Assembly: GCF_007830265.1 (NCBI RefSeq)
Contig: NZ_VLKE01000001.1
Location: 3,782,001 to 3,846,000 of the forward strand
Source: Micromonospora olivasterospora
GTDB taxonomy: Bacteria; Actinomycetota; Actinomycetes; Mycobacteriales; Micromonosporaceae
Reading direction: 5' to 3'
Length of the DNA stretch: 64,000 nucleotides
Shown: positions 24,201 through 28,350 of the stretch, in pieces
Position numbering within the stretch: position 1 is the stretch's first letter
How the letters are laid out: each line of letters starts with the position of its first letter
Translations under genes and position numbers: made by a program
The notes under the pieces: model-generated
What the model saw: the letters and a program-made list of their open reading frames with translations, nothing else
The model's database searches: none
Told to the model about the DNA's origin: nothing

Positions 24201-27200
24201 ACCTCCGGAGCAGGCGACCGTCGGCCGCATCCCAGATCCGCACCGTCCGATCCCCGCTGGCAGAGGCCAGCAGCCACTCGTCTGGCCCCGTCTGCCACGA
24301 CGTCACCGCCCGCGCCGGGCCGGTGTGGCCTGCCAATGTCCGGAGCAGGCGGCCGTCGGCCGCATCCCAGATCCGCACCGTCCGATCCCCGCTGGCAGAG
24401 GCCAGCAGCCACTCGTCTGGCCCCGTCTGCCACGACGTCACCGCGAACACCGGGCCGGTGTGGCCTTCCAACGTCCGGAGCAGGCGACCGTCGGCCGCAT
24501 CCCAGATCCGCACCGTCTCGTCCCCGCTGACGGAGGCCAGCAGCCGCCGGCCCGACGCCTCCTGCCACGACGTCGACGCGTACACCGGGCCGGTGTGGCC
24601 GGTCAGCCGCCGCGAGGACACCACCACCGCCGGCGGCGGCGTGGCAGCACCGGCGGGAGCCTGCTCGATGTGCGCGTCCGACTCCGCGGCCCCTGCCTCA
24701 ACCCGGCCAACCCGGCCACTCAACCCTCCGGTGCCCCCCACGGTCGACGGGGCAGGAGCAGACGATCCGTCACCTTCCAGCGGATCGGACGGCTGCCTGC
24801 CCGGGGCGGAGCCGGCCGAGTCGGCCGGGTCGGTAGAGGCGGCTCGCATCGCCTGGGACGGACTGCGCGGCGTGCTGGTAGAGGCGAGCAGGAACGCGCT
24901 GGTGTCGGCGCCCGTCGTGGTGATCGGCCGCGGGTGGCGGGCGGCCTGGCCGAGTAGGTCGGTGATGGCGGCGGGTCGCCCGTCCCCGTCGAACGCGGCC
25001 ACCCGGGTGCTGGACGCGAACAGGTGTCGCAGCCACGGATCACGTATCGGGTCGTCCGGCTCGGGCCGGTCGGCGGCGCCGGGCAGCAGAGGGTCCCGCA
25101 CCTGGATCCTCGGCGGCCCGGATCTTTGTGGCTGGCTGTGGAGGGCGAACACGTGCTGCGGTTCGTTCGGTGGCGCGGCCCTGACCACCACCATCGACCC
25201 CGGCGCCGCCCGCAACGCGGCCAGCACGTCTTCTCCCGCGACCCCGTCCGGGTGGGCGACCCGCTCGGGCACCGTGTCGAGGATCTCCATCAGTTGCGGC
25301 CAGCCCATGGTGGGCGCGAGCCGGCCGTCCGGCCCGATGATCCGGTCGTCGAACACCACCCGGTTGCCCAGCCGCTTGTACACGGTTTGGAACACATCGA
25401 GCGTGGCCGCCACGCACCACCACAGGTCACCGCTGCTGCCGGGACGCACCTGCTTCCCAGCCGCCCAGTCGGCGGCCCGCTGCCCGGACCCGAACGGCGC
25501 GACAGCCTGCCCAGTTGCCGCGACAGCCGGCTCGCCGCGTCCGACCGGGTCACCACCGACCGGTTCGTCCAGGGAGGACACGTTGCTGAACGAATCCCTG
25601 TCGCCGGCATCGCGCCCGACCGGGTCGCCGCTGATCAACGCGTTCCGTGAAGAGGCGTCCCTGAACGGGTCCGTGTCCCTGAATTCGCGCTTGGCCGCTT
25701 CACCGTTGTCCGACTCGTTCAGCGACGGGACGCCAATGACCGAATCCCTGTCGATGAAGTCGCGTGTGACCGGGTCGCGGCTGATCGGCTCGTCCAGCGA
25801 GGAGAGGTCACTGACCGTGAAGGTGTCGTCGGGCCTGCCATCGCGGCTGAAAATGTCGTCGCCGGAGACGGACAGGTCACTGACCGATGTCCTGTCGCTG
25901 GTGTGGGCGTGGTTCGGCGTGCCGTCGGTGCGGGGGGCAACACCACCCGGCACCGTAGTACGGGCGCCGGCCGCATCCGGCGTGCCCGGAGTGCCCGGCG
26001 TACCCGGCGCGTTGGGTGTGGCCGGCACACTGGACGTGCCCGGCACGCTGGGGGTGGCGGGCGTGGCGTTGCCGGTGGCCTGGGCGAGTACCTGGTGGTA
26101 TCCGTTGACCCAGTCCCGTCGGAAGGAACCGGCGAGGGTGTCGTGGCTGGCCGGTGCGACGACGCCGTACTTGCGGGCCAGGGCGGTGAACTGGGTTTCC
26201 GCCTGGCTGGTCGCTGCTGCGGTGTGCTGCTCGGGAGTCACCGGCACCGGCGGCGCGTCGGTACGCCGGTGTGCCGGGGTGTCCGTGCCGGAAGGGGTGG
26301 TGTCCGGTGCGGTGGTGTCGGGGATGACCGCGGCCGTGACACGGGCGGGCAGGTCGGTGACCGCCTGCCGGACCACGTCCGCCACGGCGCCCACCTGCGC
26401 GGCGTCGGGCCTGGCCGCCGCAGCCGGCGGCACGGCGGGCGGCACGGCCAGTGGTGCGGTCAGTGGTGCGGCGGGTAGGGGGGTGGCGCCGAGGATCGCG
26501 TCGAGGCTCCGGTCCACGTGGACCCGCACGTCCCGCTCGACCGCGGCGCGCACGGCGTCCGACGGTGGCGCCGCCGTCCCGGAACCCCCCGGCACGCCAG
26601 CCACCCCTGGCGGGACGACGCCGCCTGGCAGGGGGACGGTCGCCGGTGCGCCCGTGGTGAAGTACTGGTCGAGGTGATGCCCGACGGCCAGGTGCGCGAT
26701 CGAACGCAACGCCTGCCGGTCGAACTCCCCGGGCAGCGCCGCGACAACCTGCTCCGGGCGTACCGCCGCCGGGATCTGCCCGCCCGCCGGGACCTGCCCC
26801 GCGAGGGTTTCGGTGACCTGGGCGACCGCCCGGTCCCGGACACCGAACAGGAACTGGTCGGTCAGGGCGGTGGCGGGCAGACCGACCTGAGACAGGAAAA
26901 CGGGCACGGCCGGATCACCCTGCCGGGCGTCGGCCCACTCGGTGAACACCCGCTCGACCGACACGGGCAGCCCGGCCAGGAACTGCCGCGCCGGCCCCGT
27001 CCCGGCCAACAACCCACCATAGCGGTCCGCCAGATCCTGCTGGAACCGATGCCACTGCTCCACCACCGGCTCACCCGCTGCCGCGACCCACGCCGGCACC
27101 GGCGCAGCCGGCATCGACAGGTTCGACACCGACCACGACGGCACCGACAGATCCAGGTGCGGCGCGGGCAGGTCCAGGTGCGGCGCGGGCAGATTCGACG

Positions 27201-28299
27201 CCGGCAGCAGCGGCACGGGCGGGGGCGGCGGGGCCTGCCCGCCGGTCACCACAGGCTTCGGATCGTCGACCCCAGCCTCGTACCCGGCGGACGTGTCCCC
27301 ACCCACCGGTGTCGGCCCCACCGGCAGGACCGGCCTACCGTCCGACGTGAGACCGATGTGAGGCACCCGCACCCGGGGCTGCATCACGGCGCGACTCACG
27401 ACCAGCCCGAGCCCGCTAGCGGCCGCCCCGCCTGCCCCCGAAATCGCCCCGGACAGAAGATCCGCACCGAGATTACCGGGGTCCCAGTACCCCTCGACCA
27501 TCAAGCTGGCACCGATACCGAACAGCCCCTCCCCGAGGGTCTCCGTCACCGGCCGCGTCAGCACATCGGTCAGCAGATGCTTGGTGGCATCCGACACGGC
27601 GAGCTTGCCGACCGCGCCCGCGACAACGCCAGCGGCCCTGCCCAACGCCGGCCCGCCCACCGTGGTCAGGAACGCCACCGCCCCCGCGAACGCCGCCTGC
27701 TTACCGACCGTCGACCAGTTCACCCCCGGCTGCAGACCATCGGTCATCATCGACACCTCGGCCAGCAACGCAGAACCCGGCATGAACAACATCTGCATCG
27801 CCGTGCCACTCGCCGCCGACCGCACCAACGCCGAACGCAGAATCGCCTGAATGATCGTCCGCGTCTGCGCGACGTGCGCCGCCGCCCCCACCGGATTCCA
27901 GAACCACATCGCCGCGGCGACAGCGAACTCGGCAATCATGAAGTTGAACATGGCCAACGCCGTACGCTTGCCGACCTCCGTCTCCACGAAGAACTTCTTC
28001 TCCGCCTCGACCACGGCGAGCATCAGGTCGGCCGTCTCGGCCATTTTCTTCACAAACGGAGCGGTCTGCGCCACGAACCGGTCGAAGGCCTCACCCTCCC
28101 CCGCCTGCCGGACCGCCCTGATCGTCTGCTCCAGCAACGGACCCAGCACCGTACGCACCCGAAGCGCCAGCGTTCCCAGCGTGCCGATGTCATCCCGCAA
28201 CAACGGCAGCTCCGCCCGGGACACCCTCATCCCGGTGAACCGTTCCAAAGCCTGCAACGCGCTCTCGTTGAGCTCAAGGGTCGCAACGGCGGCGGCCAA
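3292..28299 (-). CDS. Giant WXG100-like / papain-fold / 97-blade WD40 protein
   Basis: One open frame of 8,335 residues. Residues 1-330 form a helical, partly hydrophobic head that resembles the WXG100-like/CpnT-type N-terminal domain of actinobacterial type VII-linked toxins (judged from memory of the family). Residues about 330-900 are Pro/Ala-rich and acidic linkers. Residues about 930-1090 look like a papain-fold Tox-PL domain, with C962 (DLWWCVAATLD), H1049 (PQHVFALH) and D1069 (QVRDPLL). From about 1230 onward come WD40 blades (GHTGxVxAVTSW...TVRIWDAADGRL) in 14 propellers, interrupted by two near-identical modules at about 2290-3278 and 5095-6083. An acidic repeat tail ends the chain. 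The TTG start is preceded by GGAAGGGAG at suitable spacing. The function is not known; a secreted polymorphic-toxin-like or sensor role is inference. No type VII secretion genes or clear immunity gene lie in the window. Confidence 0.85.
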   Translation of the reverse strand: MAAAVATLELNESALQALERFTGMRVSRAELPLLRDDIGTLGTLALRVRTVLGPLLEQTIRAVRQAGEGEAFDRFVAQTAPFVKKMAETADLMLAVVEAEKKFFVETEVGKRTALAMFNFMIAEFAVAAAMWFWNPVGAAAHVAQTRTIIQAILRSALVRSAASGTAMQMLFMPGSALLAEVSMMTDGLQPGVNWSTVGKQAAFAGAVAFLTTVGGPALGRAAGVVAGAVGKLAVSDATKHLLTDVLTRPVTETLGEGLFGIGASLMVEGYWDPGNLGADLLSGAISGAGGAAASGLGLVVSRAVMQPRVRVPHIGLTSDGRPVLPVGPTPVGGDTSAGYEAGVDDPKPVVTGGQAPPPPPVPLLPASNLPAPHLDLPAPHLDLSVPSWSVSNLSMPAAPVPAWVAAAGEPVVEQWHRFQQDLADRYGGLLAGTGPARQFLAGLPVSVERVFTEWADARQGDPAVPVFLSQVGLPATALTDQFLFGVRDRAVAQVTETLAGQVPAGGQIPAAVRPEQVVAALPGEFDRQALRSIAHLAVGHHLDQYFTTGAPATVPLPGGVVPPGVAGVPGGSGTAAPPSDAVRAAVERDVRVHVDRSLDAILGATPLPAAPLTAPLAVPPAVPPAAAARPDAAQVGAVADVVRQAVTDLPARVTAAVIPDTTAPDTTPSGTDTPAHRRTDAPPVPVTPEQHTAAATSQAETQFTALARKYGVVAPASHDTLAGSFRRDWVNGYHQVLAQATGNATPATPSVPGTSSVPATPNAPGTPGTPGTPDAAGARTTVPGGVAPRTDGTPNHAHTSDRTSVSDLSVSGDDIFSRDGRPDDTFTVSDLSSLDEPISRDPVTRDFIDRDSVIGVPSLNESDNGEAAKREFRDTDPFRDASSRNALISGDPVGRDAGDRDSFSNVSSLDEPVGGDPVGRGEPAVAATGQAVAPFGSGQRAADWAAGKQVRPGSSGDLWWCVAATLDVFQTVYKRLGNRVVFDDRIIGPDGRLAPTMGWPQLMEILDTVPERVAHPDGVAGEDVLAALRAAPGSMVVVRAAPPNEPQHVFALHSQPQRSGPPRIQVRDPLLPGAADRPEPDDPIRDPWLRHLFASSTRVAAFDGDGRPAAITDLLGQAARHPRPITTTGADTSAFLLASTSTPRSPSQAMRAASTDPADSAGSAPGRQPSDPLEGDGSSAPAPSTVGGTGGLSGRVGRVEAGAAESDAHIEQAPAGAATPPPAVVVSSRRLTGHTGPVYASTSWQEASGRRLLASVSGDETVRIWDAADGRLLRTLEGHTGPVFAVTSWQTGPDEWLLASASGDRTVRIWDAADGRLLRTLAGHTGPARAVTSWQTGPDEWLLASASGDRTVRIWDAADGRLLRRLDGHTSAVWAVTSWQTGPDEWLLASASGDRTVRIWDAADGRLLRTLRGHTGPVWAVTSWQTGPDEWLVASASRDQTVRIWDAADGRLVGTLEGHTGPVSAVTSWQEESGRRMLASTSVDGTVRIWDAADGRLVRRLEGHTGTVFAVTSWPAGSGGRLLVSAGMDRTVRLWPLPDGAAGLAGLPAVPGGRVAAGNDPGPVPATGVGALSGRVGRVEAASAELDAHVGQAPAGAATPPAVVSPQRLTGHTGPVYASTSWQEASGQRLLASASRDQTVRIWDAADGRLIRTLAGHTDTVRAVTSWQESGRRLVASASMDRTVRIWDAADGRLLRTLQGHTDWVWAVTSWQAGPGRRLLASASMDRTVRIWDAADGRLVRTLEGHTGPVSAVTSWQDESGRRLLASTSVDETVRIWDAADGRLVRTLEGHTGQVWAVTSWQEESGQRLVASASMDQTVRIWDAADGRLIRSLEGHTGQVRAVTSWQEESGQRLVASASMDQTVRIWDAADGRLIRSLEGHTGQVWAVTSWQAGSGGRMLASAGGDQTVRLWPLPDGAAGLAGLPAVPGGRAAAGNDPAPVPATSVGELSGRIGRVEAAAAELDAHVGQAPAGAATPPPAVVMSSRRLTGHTGPVFASTSWQEESGQRLLASASRDRTVRIWDAADGRLIRTLAGHSGPVMAVTSWQAGPGRRLLASAGMGRTVRIWDAADGRLIRTLAGHTGPVMAVTSWQEGSGRRLRLLASASFDETVRIWDAAGGRLVGTLEGHSGAVLAVTSWQEASGRRLLASASMDETVRIWDAADRRLIRTLEGHTDDVSAVTSWQEASGRRLLASASWDETVRIWDAADGRLLQTLEGHTDAVSAVTSWQEASGRRLLASASGDETVRIWDAADGRLLQTLADHTGPVRGVTSWPAGPGRRMLASTSMDQTVRLWPLEVFLTVRGVASAAGPAEAVVVYPDGVGAEVDPRGLSVVAQRQAVTDAETWAARAVERTWNRSADELLDEVQGRGGVWRVVLAFGDRGHEGVLDLVRRLLDGRLPGVQVPATAVIELSPYGAGPLVEPRTVVEVAALRVRRGQSGAVAIRSRYVAGVGARSVPQGLIPVDFSGRETFAGGALLWEFHARPIRPEDARSAQFYREARGLHGVHAPYLLPPDRRWARFGQQAASYMRDWVFPPVPSSGLGRWRVVELRQAGLLAGESVAGATPDVGPVGWVPDGARVLVVGVPQPHPVHPTAVVDTLFDTFLNSALPPVESGLREPVYVVVHGFGGRASPVVLAHVAEGDLWPVRMGEMAAGQPVVGTREASNLVEAQSWTRVRSELPPIAAALQPGGAAEQWRARVPELTAMLPDVTVTDPLAVDLSTPDAAGTVGVRAHRRMGERVEQLVALGAELVRHTREWVGGAAVTDRLDLRLEEWAGHGDSQQLVTAFARAGLTGEVEGLVADQIGRVWAAAVPPGIVLAAGGATVPDAVRDVLRAVYLGAWVLFTGSDGPVVVRGYAGRRQADLSRVRSRSGAEFTRFLADHGGDVALLWSADGPADPRARVSRLRAALDVPLVPRRVDVVGRVPGVSEQRSAELLSAVSAFGLARELLEEQIRLLPARAAVLPGQASVTVPPPQPAPSPHAGDAPVVYEWVAGPDGVAPGGGQPSAGGLPEWMHRGDRRGDGLLCLLDSLAQTLNGVRPGQYHGFDNVETRAQALLDRMEGRLGSDHVVIRDLRSARGAEVYSGGFLNELAELFQVRVQVVEQGGDRRWYGHPVVGRDGNAPLMLVEFVSPGSGGGRGPADEEMGTFYPLFVDTVHAAALGGAATITDHLIQRWEALVGGHAARIDRLQAAERPLVEAAERGQDVGQARSVLDRLSDRYLDGLRDLRLARGSRDLSEYVRSVSDIAALSGRIGRIEAAAAELDAHVGQAPAGAATSPPVVSPQLLTSHTGPVSAVTSWEESGRRLLASASRDGRVRISDAADGRLLGTLAGHTGMVWAVTSWQEESGRRLLASASGDRTVRIWDAADGRLVRTLEGHTGPVYASTSWQEESGRRLLASASLDETVRIWDAADGRLVRTLAGHTGSVWAVSSWQEESGRRLLASAGMDGTVRIWDAADGRLLQTLRGHTGTVFAVTSWQEESGRRLLASAGADRTVRIWDAADDRPVRTLEGHTGTVRAVTSWQAGPGRRMLASASGDQTVRIWDAADGRLLRTLEDHTGTVFAVTSWQEESGRQVLASASEDRTVRLWTLPDGAAGLAGLPAVPGGRVAAGNDPAPVPATSIGELSGRIGQGEAAAAELDAHVGQAPAGAATPPPVVPPQLLTGHTGTVFAVTSWQEASGRRLLASASGDETVRIWDAADGHLIQTLAGHTDPVWAVTSWQAASGQRMLASASMDQTVRIWDAADGRLIRTLAGHTDEVSAVTSWQEESGRRLLASASWDETVRIWDAADGRLLQTLEDHTDTVAAVTSWQDESGRRLLASASRDETVQIWDAADGRLLQTLEGHTGMVWAVTSWQEESGRRLLASASGDETVRIWDAAEGRLVGTLEGHTGPVYAVTSWQAGPGRWLLASAGADRTVRIWDAADGRLIQTLEGHTGPVVAVTSWQAGPGQRMLASASRDRTVRLWTLPGAAAGLAGLPAVPGGRVTAGNNPAPVPATSIGELSGRIGQGEAATAEPDAHVGQAPAGAATPPAVSPQLLPGHPGLVYASTSWEEASGRWLRASAGTDRTVRIWDAADGRLLQTLRGHTGTVWAVTSWQAGPGRQLLASASADETVRIWDAADGRLLQTLEDHTSTVFAVTSWPAGPGRQLLASASGDRTVRIWDAADGRLLQTLEGHTDEVSAVTSWQDESGRQLLASTSADETVRIWDAADGRLIQTLEGHTDEVSAVTSWQDESGRQLLASTSMDETVRIWDAADGRLLQTLEGHTDEVWAVTSWQEASGRRLLASAGADRTVRIWDAADGRLVRTLEGHTDAVSTVTSWPAGPGRRMLVSAGMDQTVRLWPLPGAAAGLAGLPAVPGGRAAAGNDPGPVSGTSVGALSGRIGQGEAAAAELDAHVGQAPAGAATPPPVVSPRLLTGHTEQVRAVTSWQEESGRRLLASASMDETVRIWDAADGRLLQTLEDHTGTVFAVTSWQEASGRRMLASAGMDRTVRIWDAADGRLIQTLEGHTGPVRAVTSWQEASGRRLLASTSMDETVRIWDAADGRLLQTLEGHTRMVSAVTSWQEASGRRLLASASFDGTVRIWDAADGRLVRTLEGHAGTVWAVTSWPAESGRRLLASAGGDQTVRIWDAADGRLIQTLRGHTGAVWAVTSWQEASGRRLLASTSADETVRIWDAADGRLLQTLEGHTRSVFAVTSWPAGPGRQLLASASGDRTVRLWPLPGAAAGLAGLPAVPGGRAAAGNDPGPVPATSVGALSGRIGRVEAAAAESDAHVGQAPAGAATPPAVVSPRLLTGHTGPVSAVTSWQEESGRRLVASASVDRTVRVWDAADGRLLRTLDGHIAAVLAVTSWQEESGRRLLASASYDRTVGIWDAANGRLLQILRGHTRPVSAVTSWHEAGQRLLASASRDRTVRIWDAADGRLLRTLAGHTDDVSAVTSWHEPGQRLLASASRDRTVRIWDAADGRLLQTLEGHTDEVLAVTSWQDESGRRLLASASEDRTVRIWDAADGRLIRTLEGHTRAVWAVTSWQAASGRRMLASTSEDRTVRIWDVADGRLLQTLAGHTRAVTAVTSWPAGPGRRMLASTSVDETVRLWPLEVFLTVRGVASAAGPAEAVVVYPDGVGAEVDPRGLSVVAQRQAVTDAETWAARAVERTWNRSADELLDEVQGRGGVWRVVLAFGDRGHEGVLDLVRRLLDGRLPGVQVPATAVIELSPYGAGPLVEPRTVVEVAALRVRRGQSGAVAIRSRYVAGVGARSVPQGLIPVDFSGRETFAGGALLWEFHARPIRPEDARSAQFYREARGLHGVHAPYLLPPDRRWARFGQQAASYMRDWVFPPVPSSGLGRWRVVELRQAGLLAGESVAGATPDVGPVGWVPDGARVLVVGVPQPHPVHPTAVVDTLFDTFLNSALPPVESGLREPVYVVVHGFGGRASPVVLAHVAEGDLWPVRMGEMAAGQPVVGTREASNLVEAQSWTRVRSELPPIAAALQPGGAAEQWRARVPELTAMLPDVTVTDPLAVDLSTPDAAGTVGVRAHRRMGERVEQLVALGAELVRHTREWVGGAAVTDRLDLRLEEWAGHGDSQQLVTAFARAGLTGEVEGLVADQIGRVWAAAVPPGIVLAAGGATVPDAVRDVLRAVYLGAWVLFTGSDGPVVVRGYAGRRQADLSRVRSGSGAEFTRFLADHGGDVALLWSADGPADPRAWVSRLRAALDVPLVPRRVDVVGRVPGVSEQRSAELLSAVSAFGLARELLEEQIRLLPARAAVLPGQASVTVPPPQPAPSPHAGDAPVVYEWVAGPDGVAPGGGQPSAGGLPEWMHRGDRRGDGLLCLLDSLAQTLNGVRPGQYHGFDNVETRAQALLDRMEGRLGSDHVVIRDLRSARGAEVYSGGFLNELAELFQVRVQVVEQGGDRRWYGHPVVGRDGNAPLMLVEFVSPGSGGRRGPADEEMGTFYPLFVDTVHAAALGGAATITDHLIQRWEALVGGHAARIDRLQAAERPLVEAAERGQDVGQARSVLDRLSDRYLDGLRDLRLARGSRDLSEYVRSVSDIAALSGRIGRIEAAAAELDAHVGQAPAGAATPPSALVVSSRLLTGHTEEVRAVTSWQETSGQRMVASASDDRTVRIWDAADGRLVRTLDGHTGAVRAVTSWQEESGRRLLASASLDETVRIWDAADGRLVRTLAGHTGEVSAVTSWQEESGRRLLASASLDETVRIWDAADGRLVRTLAGHTGEVSAVTSWQEESGRRLLASASWDETVRIWDAADGRLVRTLAGHTDVVSAVTSWQEESGRRLLASASWDETVRIWDAADGRLVRTLAGHTRSVSAVTSWQEESGRRLLASASWDETVRIWDAADGRLLQTLEGHTDWVWAVMSWQEGPGRRMLASASEDRTVRLWPLPDGVAGLAGLPAVPGGRVAAGNNPAPVSATSVGEWRPRDGGPTTLREYLELSGRIGRVEAAAAESDAHVGQAPAGAATPPPVVSPQLLTGHAGTVFAVTSWQEASGRRMLASASGDETVRIWDAADGHLIRTLAGHTDPVWAVTSWQEESGQRLLASASMDETVRIWDAADGRLLGTLEGHTGEVSAVTSWQEESGRRLLASASWDETVRIWDAADGRLLQTLEGHTDAVSAVTSWQEESGQRLLASASWDETVRIWDAADGRLLQTLEGHTGPVAAVTSWQDESGRQLLASASDDSTVRIWDAADGRLLQTLEGHTDEVWAVTSWQEASGRWLLASAGGDRTVRIWDAADGRLLQTLDGHTGPVVAVTSWPAGPGRRMLVSASEDRTVRLWPPPGAAAGLAGLPAVPGGRAAAGNHPGPVSGTSVGALSGRIGQGEAAAAEPDAHVGQAPAGAATPPPVVSPRLLTGHTEQVRAVTSWQEESGRRLLASASMDETVRIWDAADGRLLQTLEGHTGTVQAVTSWQEASGRRLLASASGDETVRIWDAADGHLIRTLAGHTDPVWAVTSWQEASGRRLLASASGDETVRIWDAADGRLIRTLEGHTNAVSAVTSWQEESGRRLLASASFDGTVRIWDAADGRLVRTLEGHAGTVWAVTSWPAESGRRLLASAGGDQTVRIWDAADGRLLQTLRGHTGAVWAVTSWPAESGRRLLASTSADETVRIWDAADGRLLQTLEGHTRSVFAVTSWPAGPGRRMLASASGDRTVRLWPLPGAAAGLAGLPAVPGGRVAAGNDPGPVPATSVGELSGRIGQGEAAAAEPDAHVGQAPAGAATPPPAVVSPQLLTGHTGMVWAVTSWPAGPGRRMLASTGGDRTVRIWDAADGRLLQTLEGHTGTVLAVTSWQDESGRRMLASASADETVRIWDTADGRLLQTLEGHTGTVSAVTSWQDESGRRMLASASGDETVRIWDAADGRLLRTLEGHAGTVYAVTSWQEASGRRLLASASGDETVRIWDAADRRLIRTLEGHTDEVSAVTSWQEESGRRLLASASWDETVRIWDAADGRLLQTLEGHTDAVSAVTSWQEASGRRLLASTSDDETVRIWDAADGRLLQTLEDHTDMVLTVTSWPAGPGRRMLASAGGDQTVRLWPLPDGAAELAGLPAAPGGRAAAGNDPAPVPATSVGELSGRIGQGEAAAAEPDAHAGQAPAGAATPPPVVSPQLLTGHTGMVWAVTSWQEASGRRLLASTGGDRTVRIWDAADGRLLQTLEGHTGTVLAMTSWPAGPGRRLLASASADETVRIWDAADGRLLQTLEGHTGTVSAVTSWPAGPGRRMLASASGDETVRIWDAADGRLLRTLEGHAGTVYAVTSWQEASGRRLLASPSADETVRIWDAADGRLIRTLEGHAGTVYAVTSWQEASGRRLLASAGEDRTVRVWDAADGRLIRTLEGHTDEVSAVTSWQEASGRRLLASASDDETVRIWDAADGRLLQTLEDHTDMVLTVTSWPAGPGRRMLASAGGDQTVRLWPLPDRAAELAGLPAAPGGRAAAGNDPAPVPATSVGELSGRIGQGEAAAAESDAHAGQAPAGAATPPPVVSPQLLTGHTGPVYASTSWQEASGQRLLASAAGDGTVRIWDAADGRLLRTLAGHTGAVRAVTSWPAGPGRRMLASAGMDQTVRIWDAADGRLLQTLEGHTGPVWAVTLWPAVSGRRMLASTSTDRTVRIWDAADGRLIQTLDHTGPVWAVTSWQEASGRRMRASTSRDRTVRIWDAADRRLLRTLEGHAGPVLAVTSWQEESGRRLLASASADRTVRIWDTADGRLLQTLEGHTGPVWGVTSWQAGPGRRMLASASQDETVRLWPLPDGAAGLAGLPAVPGGRVAAGNNPEPAALTAQNDSDSPMEDADDNPDLPMEDVNDDPDSPMEDADDNPDSSMS
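3309..3410 (-). repeat. 33-bp tandem repeat coding the acidic C-terminal tail
   Basis: About three units of 33 bp encode eleven-residue repeats of the type DSPMEDADDNP. They form the last 35 or so residues of the giant protein. The run is rich in Asp, Glu, Pro and Met and should be disordered. Its role is unknown; a recognition or export signal is possible but not shown. Confidence 0.8.
3490..10030 (-). repeat. WD40 propellers 9-14 of the giant protein
   Basis: Six arrays of about 45-residue WD40 blades lie here, separated by a conserved linker (AGLPAVPGGRVAAGNDP...LSGRIG...DAHVGQAPAGAATPP). Propellers 9-13 each have seven blades and propeller 14 has six. Within each array the last blade ends in TVRLWPL rather than TVRIWDA, which marks propeller closure. 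The DNA period is about 1,135 bp per propeller plus linker. Propellers 12 and 13 share nearly the same blade order and look like a tandem duplication. Confidence 0.9.
10052..13018 (-). repeat. Internal module copy 2 (2,967-bp direct repeat)
   Basis: Together with 18467-21433 this forms an in-frame repeat offset by 8,415 bp. I counted five mismatches over 2,967 bp. The module encodes about 960 residues starting at LWPLEVFLTVRGV. Most of it I cannot assign. A segment near its end (GDGLLCLLDSL, Cys at residue 5833, then FLNELAELFQVRVQVV) recalls the start and middle of OTU-type cysteine proteases, but no catalytic His is evident. The amino-acid differences I see from copy 1 are R to W, R to G and G to R. 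Confidence 0.9.
12995..18460 (-). repeat. WD40 propellers 4-8 of the giant protein
   Basis: Five consecutive seven-blade arrays lie between the two internal modules. The first blade of propeller 4 has lost the signature Trp (RVRISDAADGRL), so it may pack poorly or act as an edge blade. Propellers 5 and 7 match propellers 10 and 11 in blade order, consistent with duplication of a block that included the module. Confidence 0.9.
18467..21433 (-). repeat. Internal module copy 1 (2,967-bp direct repeat)
   Basis: This is the N-terminal copy of the module described at 10052-13018, at about residues 2290-3278. The OTU-like Cys is residue 3028, exactly 2,805 residues before its twin. The near-perfect DNA identity against more divergent WD40 flanks points to recent duplication or gene conversion. 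Confidence 0.9.
21410..24620 (-). repeat. WD40 propellers 1-3 of the giant protein
   Basis: Three seven-blade arrays follow the papain-fold domain. Four blades of propeller 1 share an unusual TSWQTGPDEWL variant, which sets it apart from the later arrays. Propeller 3 runs directly into module copy 1 through LWPLEVFLTVRG. Confidence 0.9.
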
Positions 28300-28350
28300 C
28301 GCGCAACGCTCCCTTCCTGCCCCGAATCAGGGGCACCCGGTGCGGATCAG

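Noticed and set aside
3490..24620. A CRISPR-like or satellite array
   Set aside because: The regular near-identical repeats are about 135 bp, without short spacers, and are fully explained as WD40 codons in frame.
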